Of a DNA stretch of 14,293 nt, positions 6,495 to 14,124 are shown piece after piece. The DNA is from Bacillota bacterium (GTDB lineage Bacteria; Bacillota; Clostridia; Oscillospirales; Oscillospiraceae). The notes under the pieces were generated by a model. It was not told the DNA's origin, ran no database searches, and saw nothing but the letters and a program-made list of their open reading frames with translations. The stretch is taken from NCBI GenBank assembly GCA_029268085.1, contig JAJUHD010000047.1, forward strand, positions 1 through 14,293, given 5' to 3'. Numbering within the stretch: the first letter of the stretch is position 1; the number at the start of each line of letters is the position of its first letter. A program made the position numbers and the translations under genes.

Positions 6495-7967
6495 TTGCTG
6501 TATATCGGTATCGATTTGGGCACTTCTGCCGTTAAGCTCCTGCTGATGGACGGAGAGGGAAGAATCAAAAATATCGTCTCACGTTCCTATCCCTTATCTT
6601 TCCCGCACCCGGGCTGGTCGGAGCAGGACCCCGAGGACTGGCTCCGCGAGACCGTCGCGGGCATCAGGGAACTGACGGAGAACTGCGATAAGTCTCAGAT
6701 CGCTGGTATTGGCGCCGGCGGTCAGATGCACGGCCTTGTTGCGCTGGATAAGGACGACAAAGTCCTGCGCCCTGCTATTCTCTGGAACGACGGGCGGACG
6801 GCCGAAGAGACGGACTGGCTCAACAGCACTGTCGGCAGAGAGAGGCTTTCACGTTATACCGGGAACATTGCGTTTGCAGGCTTTACCGCGCCCAAGCTTC
6901 TCTGGATGAAAAAGCATGAGCCTGAGTTGTTTGCACGGATCGATAAAATCATGCTCCCCAAGGACTACGTCAACTATAAGCTCTCCGGCATCCATTGCAC
7001 CGATTATTCGGATGCATCCGGCACGCTTCTGATGGATGTTCGGAACAAGTGCTGGAGCAAAGAGATGCTTGAAATCTGCGGCGTCAGGGAAAAACAGATG
7101 CCGCGCCTGTTTGAAAGCTATGAGCCCGTCGGCACGCTGACGCCGGAAATGGCTGAAATACTGGGACTTCCTCGGAGCGTGAAGATTGCCGCCGGAGCGG
7201 GAGATAATGCCGCCGCCGCCGTCGGAACCGCAACGGTCGGCGACGGACGGTGCAACATCTCGCTCGGCACCTCCGGCACGATCTTTATTTCCAGCGACAG
7301 CTTCGGTGTCGACATTAACAATGCTCTGCACGCGTTTGCGCACGCGGACGGCGGCTATCATCTTATGGGCGTTATGCTTTCCGCAGCCTCCTGCAACAAA
7401 TGGTGGATGGAGGACATACTAAAGACAGACCGCTATTCGGAAGAACAGTCGGACATTACGCATGAAAAAATGGGACGAGGGCAGGTGTTTTTCCTTCCGT
7501 ATCTCATGGGAGAGCGTTCGCCGCATAACGATTCCTTCGTGCGCGGCACCTTCACCGGACTTTCGATGGACACGACGCGCACAGATATGACGCTCGCGGT
7601 ACTTGAAGGTGTTGCTTTCGGCATACGCGATTCGCTCGAAGTCGCGCGGTCTCTCGGGATTGATATCAGGCGCAGCAAAATTTGCGGAGGCGGAGCAAAA
7701 AGCCCACTGTGGAAGGAAATTATTGCAAACGTGCTGAATCTTGAGCTCGACAGCGTGGAAACGGAGGAAGGCCCGGGCTACGGCGGAGCGGTCCTTGCGG
7801 CGGTCGCCTGCGGAGAATATGCTTCTGTGCGCGACGCGGCGGAAAAGCTCGTCAGGGTCACTTCAACCGTAAAGCCGGACGCTGACATTGCCGCACGCTA
7901 CGAAAAGCGTTATCAGGTTTTCCGGCAGATATATCCTGCTGTGAAGCCGCTTTTTCAAACAATCTAA
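6495..7967 (+). CDS. xylB: FGGY-family carbohydrate kinase, xylulokinase-like
   Basis: This 490-residue cytosolic kinase transfers phosphate from ATP to a ketose, most likely D-xylulose or a stereoisomer. The N-terminus LYIGIDLGTSAVK is the phosphate-1 motif with D7. GQMHG at residues 76-80 matches the substrate contacts M77/H78 of E. coli XylB. GAGDNAAAAVG places D237 and N238 at the positions of the catalytic D233 and N234. The C-terminal nucleotide half shows SLGTSGTIF and CGGGAKSPLW. The length fits XylB (about 480-500). The start is TTG, with GAGGAGG 8 bases upstream; a longer frame from GTG 6435 would begin inside the hairpin loop and has no comparable site. The neighbouring isomerase is of the fucose/arabinose type rather than XylA, so the true substrate may be D-ribulose, L-xylulose or another ketose. 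The xylB symbol is provisional. Confidence 0.88.
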   Translation: MLYIGIDLGTSAVKLLLMDGEGRIKNIVSRSYPLSFPHPGWSEQDPEDWLRETVAGIRELTENCDKSQIAGIGAGGQMHGLVALDKDDKVLRPAILWNDGRTAEETDWLNSTVGRERLSRYTGNIAFAGFTAPKLLWMKKHEPELFARIDKIMLPKDYVNYKLSGIHCTDYSDASGTLLMDVRNKCWSKEMLEICGVREKQMPRLFESYEPVGTLTPEMAEILGLPRSVKIAAGAGDNAAAAVGTATVGDGRCNISLGTSGTIFISSDSFGVDINNALHAFAHADGGYHLMGVMLSAASCNKWWMEDILKTDRYSEEQSDITHEKMGRGQVFFLPYLMGERSPHNDSFVRGTFTGLSMDTTRTDMTLAVLEGVAFGIRDSLEVARSLGIDIRRSKICGGGAKSPLWKEIIANVLNLELDSVETEEGPGYGGAVLAAVACGEYASVRDAAEKLVRVTSTVKPDADIAARYEKRYQVFRQIYPAVKPLFQTI

Positions 7968-7996
7968 AACCGGCAGGATCGGGGCTGAAACAGAAA

Positions 7997-8302
7997 ATGA
8001 AGCAAAAGAAAGAATATGACATGGCGATACTTAGCAAGGCCTTAACGGGTCTTGGACTGCGCGTAATCCTCGCGGGATATTTAATATATTTGGCGTGGAA
8101 GGTCCTCAAAGGCACGCTGGCAGGCGGACCAATTCCCCTTTGGGGCGGATGGCTGGTCTTCGCAGTCTTTGCGTGTTCGGGAGTCGTTTTCTGCGTGTTC
8201 TCGGTCAGGCAGTATCTGATTGCCAGAAAAGAGGCAACGCTGCGGGAGAACAACGACACTTACACAGTAAAAAAGAACGAGACCGACGGAACGGATGATT
8301 AG
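7997..8302 (+). CDS. Small two-helix membrane protein of unknown function
   Basis: This is a 101-residue protein I do not recognise. Two hydrophobic segments (about residues 16-37 and 50-70) are joined by a short GTLAGGPIPLWGG loop. The N-terminus is Lys-rich and the roughly 30-residue hydrophilic tail is charged and acidic at the end (KKNETDGTDD), probably cytoplasmic with the N-terminus by the positive-inside rule. The ribosome-binding site is poor (GGGG about 12 bases before the ATG); ATG 8021 is an alternative that would remove the Lys-rich lead. It lies 29 bases after the kinase gene and 29 before the next, so it is cotranscribed with the sugar genes. It could assist the transporter or anchor a partner, but nothing in the sequence shows this. 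Confidence 0.7.
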   Translation: MKQKKEYDMAILSKALTGLGLRVILAGYLIYLAWKVLKGTLAGGPIPLWGGWLVFAVFACSGVVFCVFSVRQYLIARKEATLRENNDTYTVKKNETDGTDD

Positions 8303-8331
8303 ATCCGCATCGGGACATGGGAGGTCTTATT

Positions 8332-8967
8332 ATGAGAATATACAGGGTCACCGACCCGGAATTTAAACCCTACGGGAGAGTGCTGGAAGGATATGACGTT
8401 CGCCACTTTATTGCGGCACTCGAAAAGGGGACACCGCTTCCGGACGGCGTCGAATATGTACCGGATGACCCCGTCCTTTCGTCACTGCCCGAGGCAAAAA
8501 TGTTCGGCACAGCCGTTTTCGGCGGGATGCCCGTCCAGTTTGGCTGGTGCAATGGGCATAATACGAAGCTGAACTGTCTGGAATACCACCGCGACAGCGA
8601 AATACAGCTCGGGACGGAGGACTTCATCCTGCTTCTCGCGAAAGAGGAGGAGCTTGAATCAGGAATGCTCGATACTTCAAAGGTCAGGGCATTTCTCGCA
8701 CCAGCGGGAATACCTTTGGAAGTTTACGCAACGACTCTGCATTATGCTCCCTGCCATACAGATAAGGCAAAAGGCTTTCGCGTTATGATAGTCCTGCCGA
8801 AAGGGACAAACACGGAGAAACCTGAGATAACGCCGGTTTCTTTGGAAGACAGGCTGCTCTGGGCCTGCAATAAGTGGCTTATCGCCCATCCGGAGTCAAA
8901 CGAGGCCAAGGCCGGCGCCTTTATCGGGCTGACCGGCAAAAACATAGACATTGCGTCCGAAATATGA
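8332..8967 (+). CDS. DUF4867-like protein, putative cupin-type metal enzyme
   Basis: This 211-residue soluble protein resembles the uncharacterised DUF4867 family as I remember it; no search was possible. The middle contains GWCNGHNTKLNCLEYHRDSE, with H76, K79, E84 and H86 arranged like a cupin first motif. H137 and H142 follow in TTLHYAPCHT, where a second metal-ligand strand could lie. This suggests a cupin fold binding a divalent metal, as in sugar isomerases, epimerases or lyases, but that is inference. The start at 8332 has a good GGGAGG site 7-8 bases upstream; ATG 8317 lacks one. It sits directly before the ketol-isomerase gene in the same operon, so a role in processing the imported sugar is likely. 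No signal peptide or membrane segment is visible. Confidence 0.75.
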   Translation: MRIYRVTDPEFKPYGRVLEGYDVRHFIAALEKGTPLPDGVEYVPDDPVLSSLPEAKMFGTAVFGGMPVQFGWCNGHNTKLNCLEYHRDSEIQLGTEDFILLLAKEEELESGMLDTSKVRAFLAPAGIPLEVYATTLHYAPCHTDKAKGFRVMIVLPKGTNTEKPEITPVSLEDRLLWACNKWLIAHPESNEAKAGAFIGLTGKNIDIASEI

Positions 8968-8988
8968 TAAAATAAGAGGGCTTTAATA

Positions 8989-10476
8989 ATGATTACGAAT
9001 ATTCCTGAAGTCAAGCTGGGTATCATCGCGGTATCCCGCGACTGCTTTCCGATTACACTTTCACAGAAGCGCAGGGCCGCAATTGCCGCAGCTTGCGGAC
9101 AGAAAAAACTGGATATATACGAGGCGGAAACGACCGTCGAGAATGAAAAGGATATGCTCCGCGCGGTTGATGAGGTTAAGAAGGCCGGCTGCAACGCGCT
9201 TGTCGTTTTTCTTGGAAACTTCGGCCCCGAAACGCCGGAGACGCTTATAGCAAAGTTCTTTGACGGTCCCTGTATGTTTGCCGCTGCCGCGGAGGGCGAC
9301 GGCGACCTTATAGACGGGCGCGGCGACGCTTACTGCGGCATGCTCAACTGCTCTTATAATCTCGGAATGCGCCGTCTTAACGGATACATACCCGAATATC
9401 CTGTCGGCACCGCCGCCGACATAGCGGAGATGATTGCGGACTTTATCCCTGTCGCCCGAGCGGTCATCGGCGTAAGGAACCTTAAAATAATCACCTTTGG
9501 ACCGCGCCCGCAGGACTTTTTCGCCTGCAACGCGCCTATCAAGGGACTATATGAGCTGGGTGTTGAGATCGAGGAAAACTCCGAACTCGACCTGCTTGTG
9601 AGCTTCAAAGCCCACGCCAATGATCCTCGCATACCCGAAGTAGCGGCTGATATGGCAAAGGAAATGGGCGAGGGCAAGTATTACGCCGACCTGAACCAGA
9701 GGCTTGCCCAGTTCGAGTTGACTCTGCTTGACTGGGCGGAGGAACACAAGGGCAGCAGGAAGTTTGTCGCCTTTGCAGATAAGTGCTGGCCCGCGTTCCC
9801 GTCTCAGTTCGGCTTCGTGCCATGCTATGTGAATAGCCGTCTAGCTTCGCGCGGTATCCCTGTAGCCTGCGAGGTTGATATCTACGGTGCACTCTCTGAA
9901 TACATCGGAGCCTGCATAACGGGCGATGCCGTGACGCTGCTTGATATCAACAACAGCGTACCGAAGTCCCAGTACGATGCGGAGATTGCCGGAAAATTCG
10001 ATTATAAACTTACCGACACCTTTATGGGCTTCCATTGCGGCAACACGCCGTCCTGCAAAATGTGCTCCGACCGCGCTGTCAAGTTCCAGCTTATACAGCA
10101 CCGTACGCTTGAGCCGGAAGGCTCCGAGCCCGATTTTACACGCGGAACTCTTGAGGGCGACATTGCTGAAAGCCCGATCACCTTCTACCGTCTGCAATGT
10201 GACAGCGAGGGCATTCTGCGTGCCTATATAGCGGAAGGCGAAGTTCTGCCTGTCGGAACGCGCAGCTTCGGCGGAATCGGTATTTTCGCAATTCCCGAAA
10301 TGGGCCGCTTCTACCGCCATGTACTTATTGAGAAACGCTTTCCGCACCACGGCGCGGTCGCGTTTTCGCACTGCGGTAAGACGCTTTTCGAAGTATTCAA
10401 ATTCCTCGGTGTCAGTGATATAGGCTATAATCAGCCGAAGACCCTCCCATACCCAACGGAAAATCCATTTGCCTGA
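8989..10476 (+). CDS. L-fucose/L-arabinose isomerase-family ketol-isomerase
   Basis: This 495-residue cytosolic enzyme is of the FucI/AraA superfamily (COG2407-like) and interconverts an aldose and its ketose using a divalent metal. Recognisable segments are VVFLGNFGPETPETLIAKFFDGP, EGDGDLIDGRGDAYCGMLNCSYN and VACEVDIYGALSEYIG. Likely metal ligands are E295 (ACEVD) and D319 (LLDINN), and H453 or H454 (RFPHHGAV). The E-to-D spacing of 24 equals that of E. coli FucI (E337, D361), whereas AraA uses two Glu 27 apart, so the active site looks FucI-like although the protein is about 100 residues shorter than FucI. The start has GAGGG upstream, and the gene begins 21 bases after the DUF4867-like gene. 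With the neighbouring XylB-like kinase, candidate reactions include D-arabinose to D-ribulose, L-fucose to L-fuculose, or a pentose isomerisation replacing XylA. Specificity is open. Confidence 0.87.
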   Translation: MITNIPEVKLGIIAVSRDCFPITLSQKRRAAIAAACGQKKLDIYEAETTVENEKDMLRAVDEVKKAGCNALVVFLGNFGPETPETLIAKFFDGPCMFAAAAEGDGDLIDGRGDAYCGMLNCSYNLGMRRLNGYIPEYPVGTAADIAEMIADFIPVARAVIGVRNLKIITFGPRPQDFFACNAPIKGLYELGVEIEENSELDLLVSFKAHANDPRIPEVAADMAKEMGEGKYYADLNQRLAQFELTLLDWAEEHKGSRKFVAFADKCWPAFPSQFGFVPCYVNSRLASRGIPVACEVDIYGALSEYIGACITGDAVTLLDINNSVPKSQYDAEIAGKFDYKLTDTFMGFHCGNTPSCKMCSDRAVKFQLIQHRTLEPEGSEPDFTRGTLEGDIAESPITFYRLQCDSEGILRAYIAEGEVLPVGTRSFGGIGIFAIPEMGRFYRHVLIEKRFPHHGAVAFSHCGKTLFEVFKFLGVSDIGYNQPKTLPYPTENPFA

Positions 10477-10963
10477 AGGAGAATGCAATACGATCCAGGA
10501 AGTTAAACAGATCTATGATGACTACTTTACCGATGTAAGGGAATTACAGGCCAGACGAAATCCTATGGAGGGACTTCTGGGCTTCGGCAAGCGAGCGGAT
10601 GACGATCCGTGCCATGAACGCTTTGCCGACCGTCTCGGACAGAAGCTCAGCGATTTTGCGAAAACTTCGCCAGCATCTGGCGAGGTCTGTTCCGTATTGC
10701 GCTTTGTTTATGAGGTTCCGCATGAGTATAAGAACGCATCAATGGTTTACTGGATGCTTCTTGCTGTGCAGGGGCTGACGGATGAGCTTATCCCATTACT
10801 CAAAACCGAAGACGCAGCATCGCTCTCGGCGTTATTTGCGGATCTCTATCCGAAAAACAGCCGTCTTCCGTCGCAGCAGAAGATCGCAAGCCGCCTGTGC
10901 TTGCAGGCAGGTGCAAAAGAACAGAAGGGGAAAGGCATTTTTAGATCAAAAAAACGTTCCTGA
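10469..10963 (+). CDS. Unknown 164-residue soluble protein, probably helical
   Basis: I do not recognise this family. It is a soluble protein without signal peptide or membrane segment. The N-terminal part is amphipathic and charged (IYDDYFTDVRELQARRNP), followed by GFGKRADDDPCHERFADRLGQKL, a hydrophobic core with SVLRFVYEVPHEYKNASMVYWMLLAVQGLTDELIPLL, and a basic tail (KGIFRSKKRS). The frame is well kept to its stop, and codon use resembles the operon. The start is uncertain. TTG 10469 overlaps the isomerase stop by 8 bases but has only a weak ribosome-binding site. A good AAGGAG (10476-10481) instead points at in-frame ACG 10490, with no ATG/GTG/TTG at proper distance. The next in-frame ATG is 32 codons in. 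Overlap with the isomerase gene suggests coupled expression and a shared process. Confidence 0.68.
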   Translation: MPEGECNTIQEVKQIYDDYFTDVRELQARRNPMEGLLGFGKRADDDPCHERFADRLGQKLSDFAKTSPASGEVCSVLRFVYEVPHEYKNASMVYWMLLAVQGLTDELIPLLKTEDAASLSALFADLYPKNSRLPSQQKIASRLCLQAGAKEQKGKGIFRSKKRS

Positions 10964-11062
10964 TATGATTATTGCTGTACGGCGGTTCGGGTGTTTCAGT
11001 CTGTATCTTAGAATACCCGGGCCGTCGGAGCATATCGCACAGCAGAGAAAGGGGAAAAATCC

Positions 11063-12094
11063 TTGACGAACTTTGTTTTCGGAAAAACCAAGGACGGCGA
11101 GAACGTAAGAGCTTGGCGCTTGGCGAACAGCAGGGGAGCACATGCCGTTATTCTTGATTACGGCTGCATCGTGCAGGCGCTTTCCGTGCCGAACGCGCAC
11201 GGGGGTTTTACAGACGTCGTTCTGGGCTACGATACCGTTGCGGAATATGAGGATAACGACGGTTATTTCGGCGCGGTGATCGGACGGATTGCAAACCGCA
11301 TCGGCAAGAGCGAGTTTACACTTAACGGGAAGACCTATCGTCTCGCTCAAAACGACGGGAAAAACCATCTGCATGGCGGCGTCAAAGGCTTTGACAAGTT
11401 TGTTTGGGAGGCTCGCCAAGAGGGAAATGCACTTGTATTCACGCGCTTTTCGCCTGACGGAGAGGAGAATTACCCGGGAAATCTCAGAGTGAGCATTTCT
11501 TATGAGCTGACCGAGGAAAACGAGCTGCGCATCACCTATGATGCGGATACAGATGCCGATACAGTCATAAACCTGACAAACCACAGCTATTTTAACCTCG
11601 ATGGCGGGGGAACGGTACTGAATCACTATTTGCAGATTTTCGCGGACGAGTTCACGGAAAATGATGAAGGCTGCCTCCCAACCGGAAGGTTCCTTAAGAC
11701 AGCGGGTACGCCCTTTGATTTTTCTGAACCGAAGCCCGTCGGCAGGGACATCGAAGCCGATGACATCCAGCTTAAAAACGGCCACGGCTACGACCATAAC
11801 TTCGTTCTGTCGGACAAGGTGGAGCTTAAGAAGGCCGCTGTGCTTTACAGTCCGAAAACGGGAATAAGCATGACGACCTTTACGATGCTCCCCGGTATGC
11901 AGTTATACAGCGCAAACTGGCTGACGCCGAGAAAAGGAAAGCTCGGCAGCCTCATAGACCGCCGCTATGCCATATGCCTCGAAACACAGATGTTCCCGAA
12001 TGCGCTGGCGATCCCTCACTTTCCGAATGTGGTTTTAAAAAAAGACGAGCACTACCACTCAGTTACCATCTACCGTTTCGATACAACCGTCTGA
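11063..12094 (+). CDS. galM: Aldose 1-epimerase (mutarotase, GalM type)
   Basis: This 343-residue enzyme interconverts alpha and beta anomers of a free aldose, supplying the form used by the isomerase. Motifs are GRIANRIGKSEFTLNGKTY, NHLHGG with H102 and H104, NLTNHSYFNL with H174, and CLETQMFPNA with E307. H174 and E307 correspond to the catalytic acid and base (H170 and E304 in Lactococcus GalM). The length is normal for the family. The start is TTG with AAGGGG 8 bases upstream; the downstream Ala-Val-Ile segment fits the usual beta-sandwich beginning. It is the last gene of the operon, 99 bases after the 164-residue gene with no clear promoter between, and is followed by a hairpin terminator. 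Family members accept several aldoses, so the name does not fix the sugar. Confidence 0.93.
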   Translation: MTNFVFGKTKDGENVRAWRLANSRGAHAVILDYGCIVQALSVPNAHGGFTDVVLGYDTVAEYEDNDGYFGAVIGRIANRIGKSEFTLNGKTYRLAQNDGKNHLHGGVKGFDKFVWEARQEGNALVFTRFSPDGEENYPGNLRVSISYELTEENELRITYDADTDADTVINLTNHSYFNLDGGGTVLNHYLQIFADEFTENDEGCLPTGRFLKTAGTPFDFSEPKPVGRDIEADDIQLKNGHGYDHNFVLSDKVELKKAAVLYSPKTGISMTTFTMLPGMQLYSANWLTPRKGKLGSLIDRRYAICLETQMFPNALAIPHFPNVVLKKDEHYHSVTIYRFDTTV

Positions 12095-12112
12095 GTGCCG
12101 TTATAGTAAAGT

Positions 12113-12145
12113 CAGCCACGCAGTTCTTTGCTGCGTGGCTGTTAT
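12113..12145 (+). terminator. Terminator of the sugar operon
   Basis: A perfect 11-bp stem (CAGCCACGCAG at 12113-12123, CTGCGTGGCTG at 12131-12141) with a 7-base loop begins 18 bases after the galM stop. The T tract is short and mixed (TTATATT), so it may be imperfect. It lies in the convergent gap with the minus-strand signalling gene and could also block transcripts from that side. Confidence 0.8.
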
Positions 12146-12230
12146 ATTGACGGGAAAAGTACGGAACACCGAGAAAAATAATGTTCGCGTAATAAACCGC
12201 AATTTGTTTTTTATATATCAAATATGCTGA

Positions 12231-14042
12231 TTACCCAAACAGATAATTACTGCCCGGAAGCTGTTTGCAGAGCTTTTTTAGTCTTGCCATGTCTTCTGAA
12301 AGAGCATACACTGTGTGATATTTTTTGTTGGAAACCGCTGTTATCGATAGAGACAGAATAGGGAAGTCCTCCTCAATACCATGTCTGTTTTTGGTTGAAA
12401 TGTACCCCCTTTTCAGATCGTGTTCATTGTAATAATTTCTTACAGAGGAATCAAAGACTTCAATAATTTTTTTGCAGAGAGCTTCAGTATCTGCACTGTC
12501 GACTATTGCCATGAAATCATCTCCGCCTATATGACCGATAAAACCTGTTTGAATGGCTTCTTTTAGAACGCTTGTAAGAAATCTGATAACTTTGTCGCCA
12601 TTTTCAAAGCCATAGACGTCGTTATATGCTTTAAAGTTGTTAAGATCAAAGTAAAGAACAGTTAGATCCTCGGCTGAACTTAGGCAGTGCTCCAGTTCCT
12701 TTTCAATCGTTACATTACCGGGAAGACCTGAAAGAGGATTAAGATGACGGGCGTTGTTCACACCGATTTGAAGAGCTTTTTCCAGTAGATCCTTGACAGT
12801 AACGATACCGAAGTACTTACCGTCATTTGTGACCGTTACAAAATCATAGAGCTTATCGAAATCGCGTCTCATTGCGCTTGTCGCAACGGCTTCTATGCTG
12901 TCATGGTAATCTACGCAGAGGAACTCTCTGCTCATAATAGACTCGATGGGCTTATTTGAGTACAAGGAATAACCGTACTGCGAGGAAAGCCTTCTGTAAA
13001 GCTCGCTTCTGGTAATAATTCCCATTATTATTCCTTCCTCCGCAACACATAGGCCGCAGATTGAGCGGTCATGTTCCATCATTTCAAGTACATGTGACAC
13101 GAGCAGTTTGGGGTTAATGCATTTTTGAGCGGATGAAATGTTGCATATGTAGATTTCTGAGGATGTTCTGTCCAGCAGGCGGTTTCTCTTTGCGTTTGCA
13201 TCGCGGATCAGAGATTGAACGTCCGTATTTATAGGCATAATTTCGCTTGCGGGACGCTGAAGAAAAAAGCCTTGTCCGTAATGCACTCCGATTTCAATGA
13301 GCTTAAGCAGTTCATCCTTCGTTTCAATTCCCTCTGCAATAAGAAAAGTATTTGTGAGCGAAGCAAATTCCGTAAAGCTTTTAATCAGAGACTGCTTTGT
13401 TGTGTCTTTATCAATACCTCGCACAAGATTCATGTCAAGCTTAATGAAATGGGGATGTATATCGGAAATCATATTCAGACCGGAATAGCCTGCGCCGGCA
13501 TCGTCGACCGCAATTCTATAGCTTTGGTTCTTATAGTGGTTTATTGTGCCGATGAATTCTGGCATGTTGCTGATAACGGCCTTTTCGGTTATTTCAAAAA
13601 CAACGTTTTCAGGGTCAAGACCGTGTTGCGTCAGATACTCTTTAGTGAAGCCCTCCTTAAATTTTTTGTCATGTATTATCTTGGGATTGACATTGAGAAA
13701 AAGGAGAAATTTTGTTTTGAGTCTATATACAGTCTCAATAGCCTTTATACGGCAGAGGAGCTCAAGCTCCCATGTCTTTTCATATTTTTCGGCGCAGTCG
13801 AAGAGAACGGATGGATAGTACATTTCCGAGCCTTCCGGTCCGCGGCTTAACGCTTCGTAACCGAAAACGGAGGCATCGCGCAGAGAAACAATGGGCTGAA
13901 AAACAGTTTCAATCAGCTTGTTGTCCAGTACATTCATAAACTGTTCGCGCGAAGCATAGTTTAAATTGTTTTCGATAAAAGTGACGTCTATAAAAATCCC
14001 TCCGGTTAACTGTTCTGTTTGGCAATATTGTACATCTTCCAT
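12231..14042 (-). CDS. Cyclic-di-GMP signalling protein, EAL-CBS-CBS-GGDEF
   Basis: This 603-residue cytoplasmic protein has a phosphodiesterase-type EAL domain first and a cyclase-type GGDEF domain last. EAL (about 38-280): ETVFQPIVSL, E63-A-L-S-R, NVNPKII, D180-D181 in AVDDAGAG, IKLDMN, AEGIET and YGQGFFLQRP. All the usual metal and catalytic motifs are present, so it probably degrades c-di-GMP. Two CBS repeats (about 300-430) resemble adenine-nucleotide sensors. The GGDEF domain (about 440-600) has NPLSGLPGN, FDLNNFKAYND and GGDDF at 506-510, where the fourth motif residue is Asp rather than Glu, so cyclase activity is doubtful and GTP binding is possible. There is no membrane segment. The start is uncertain: ATG 14042 has no ribosome-binding site, while a strong GGAGGG lies further inside. 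It is AT-richer than the operon and has no functional link to the sugar genes that I can see. Confidence 0.9.
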   Translation of the reverse strand: MEDVQYCQTEQLTGGIFIDVTFIENNLNYASREQFMNVLDNKLIETVFQPIVSLRDASVFGYEALSRGPEGSEMYYPSVLFDCAEKYEKTWELELLCRIKAIETVYRLKTKFLLFLNVNPKIIHDKKFKEGFTKEYLTQHGLDPENVVFEITEKAVISNMPEFIGTINHYKNQSYRIAVDDAGAGYSGLNMISDIHPHFIKLDMNLVRGIDKDTTKQSLIKSFTEFASLTNTFLIAEGIETKDELLKLIEIGVHYGQGFFLQRPASEIMPINTDVQSLIRDANAKRNRLLDRTSSEIYICNISSAQKCINPKLLVSHVLEMMEHDRSICGLCVAEEGIIMGIITRSELYRRLSSQYGYSLYSNKPIESIMSREFLCVDYHDSIEAVATSAMRRDFDKLYDFVTVTNDGKYFGIVTVKDLLEKALQIGVNNARHLNPLSGLPGNVTIEKELEHCLSSAEDLTVLYFDLNNFKAYNDVYGFENGDKVIRFLTSVLKEAIQTGFIGHIGGDDFMAIVDSADTEALCKKIIEVFDSSVRNYYNEHDLKRGYISTKNRHGIEEDFPILSLSITAVSNKKYHTVYALSEDMARLKKLCKQLPGSNYLFG

Positions 14043-14124
14043 GTAAAATATATTATCAGAGAAAAGTAAAAACTAAGAAAAAATCGGTATTTTAATCATT
14101 AATACAAATTCTCTGGTTTTCCCA

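Noticed and set aside
9841..10488. 215-codon open frame on the minus strand
   Set aside because: It is antisense to the isomerase gene, whose metal-site motifs are conserved in the plus frame; it is a by-product of codon bias.
10964..11062. Possible promoter in the 99-base gap before galM
   Set aside because: I saw no -35/-10 pair with suitable spacing; read-through from the operon explains expression.
10946..11797. 283-codon open frame on the minus strand
   Set aside because: It lies opposite the galM gene, whose catalytic motifs are complete; the minus-strand translation shows no recognisable domain and has no supporting ribosome-binding site that I can see.
13215..13850. 211-codon open frame on the plus strand
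   Set aside because: It is opposite the EAL domain, where the minus frame carries all the catalytic motifs; the translation looks like shadow sequence.
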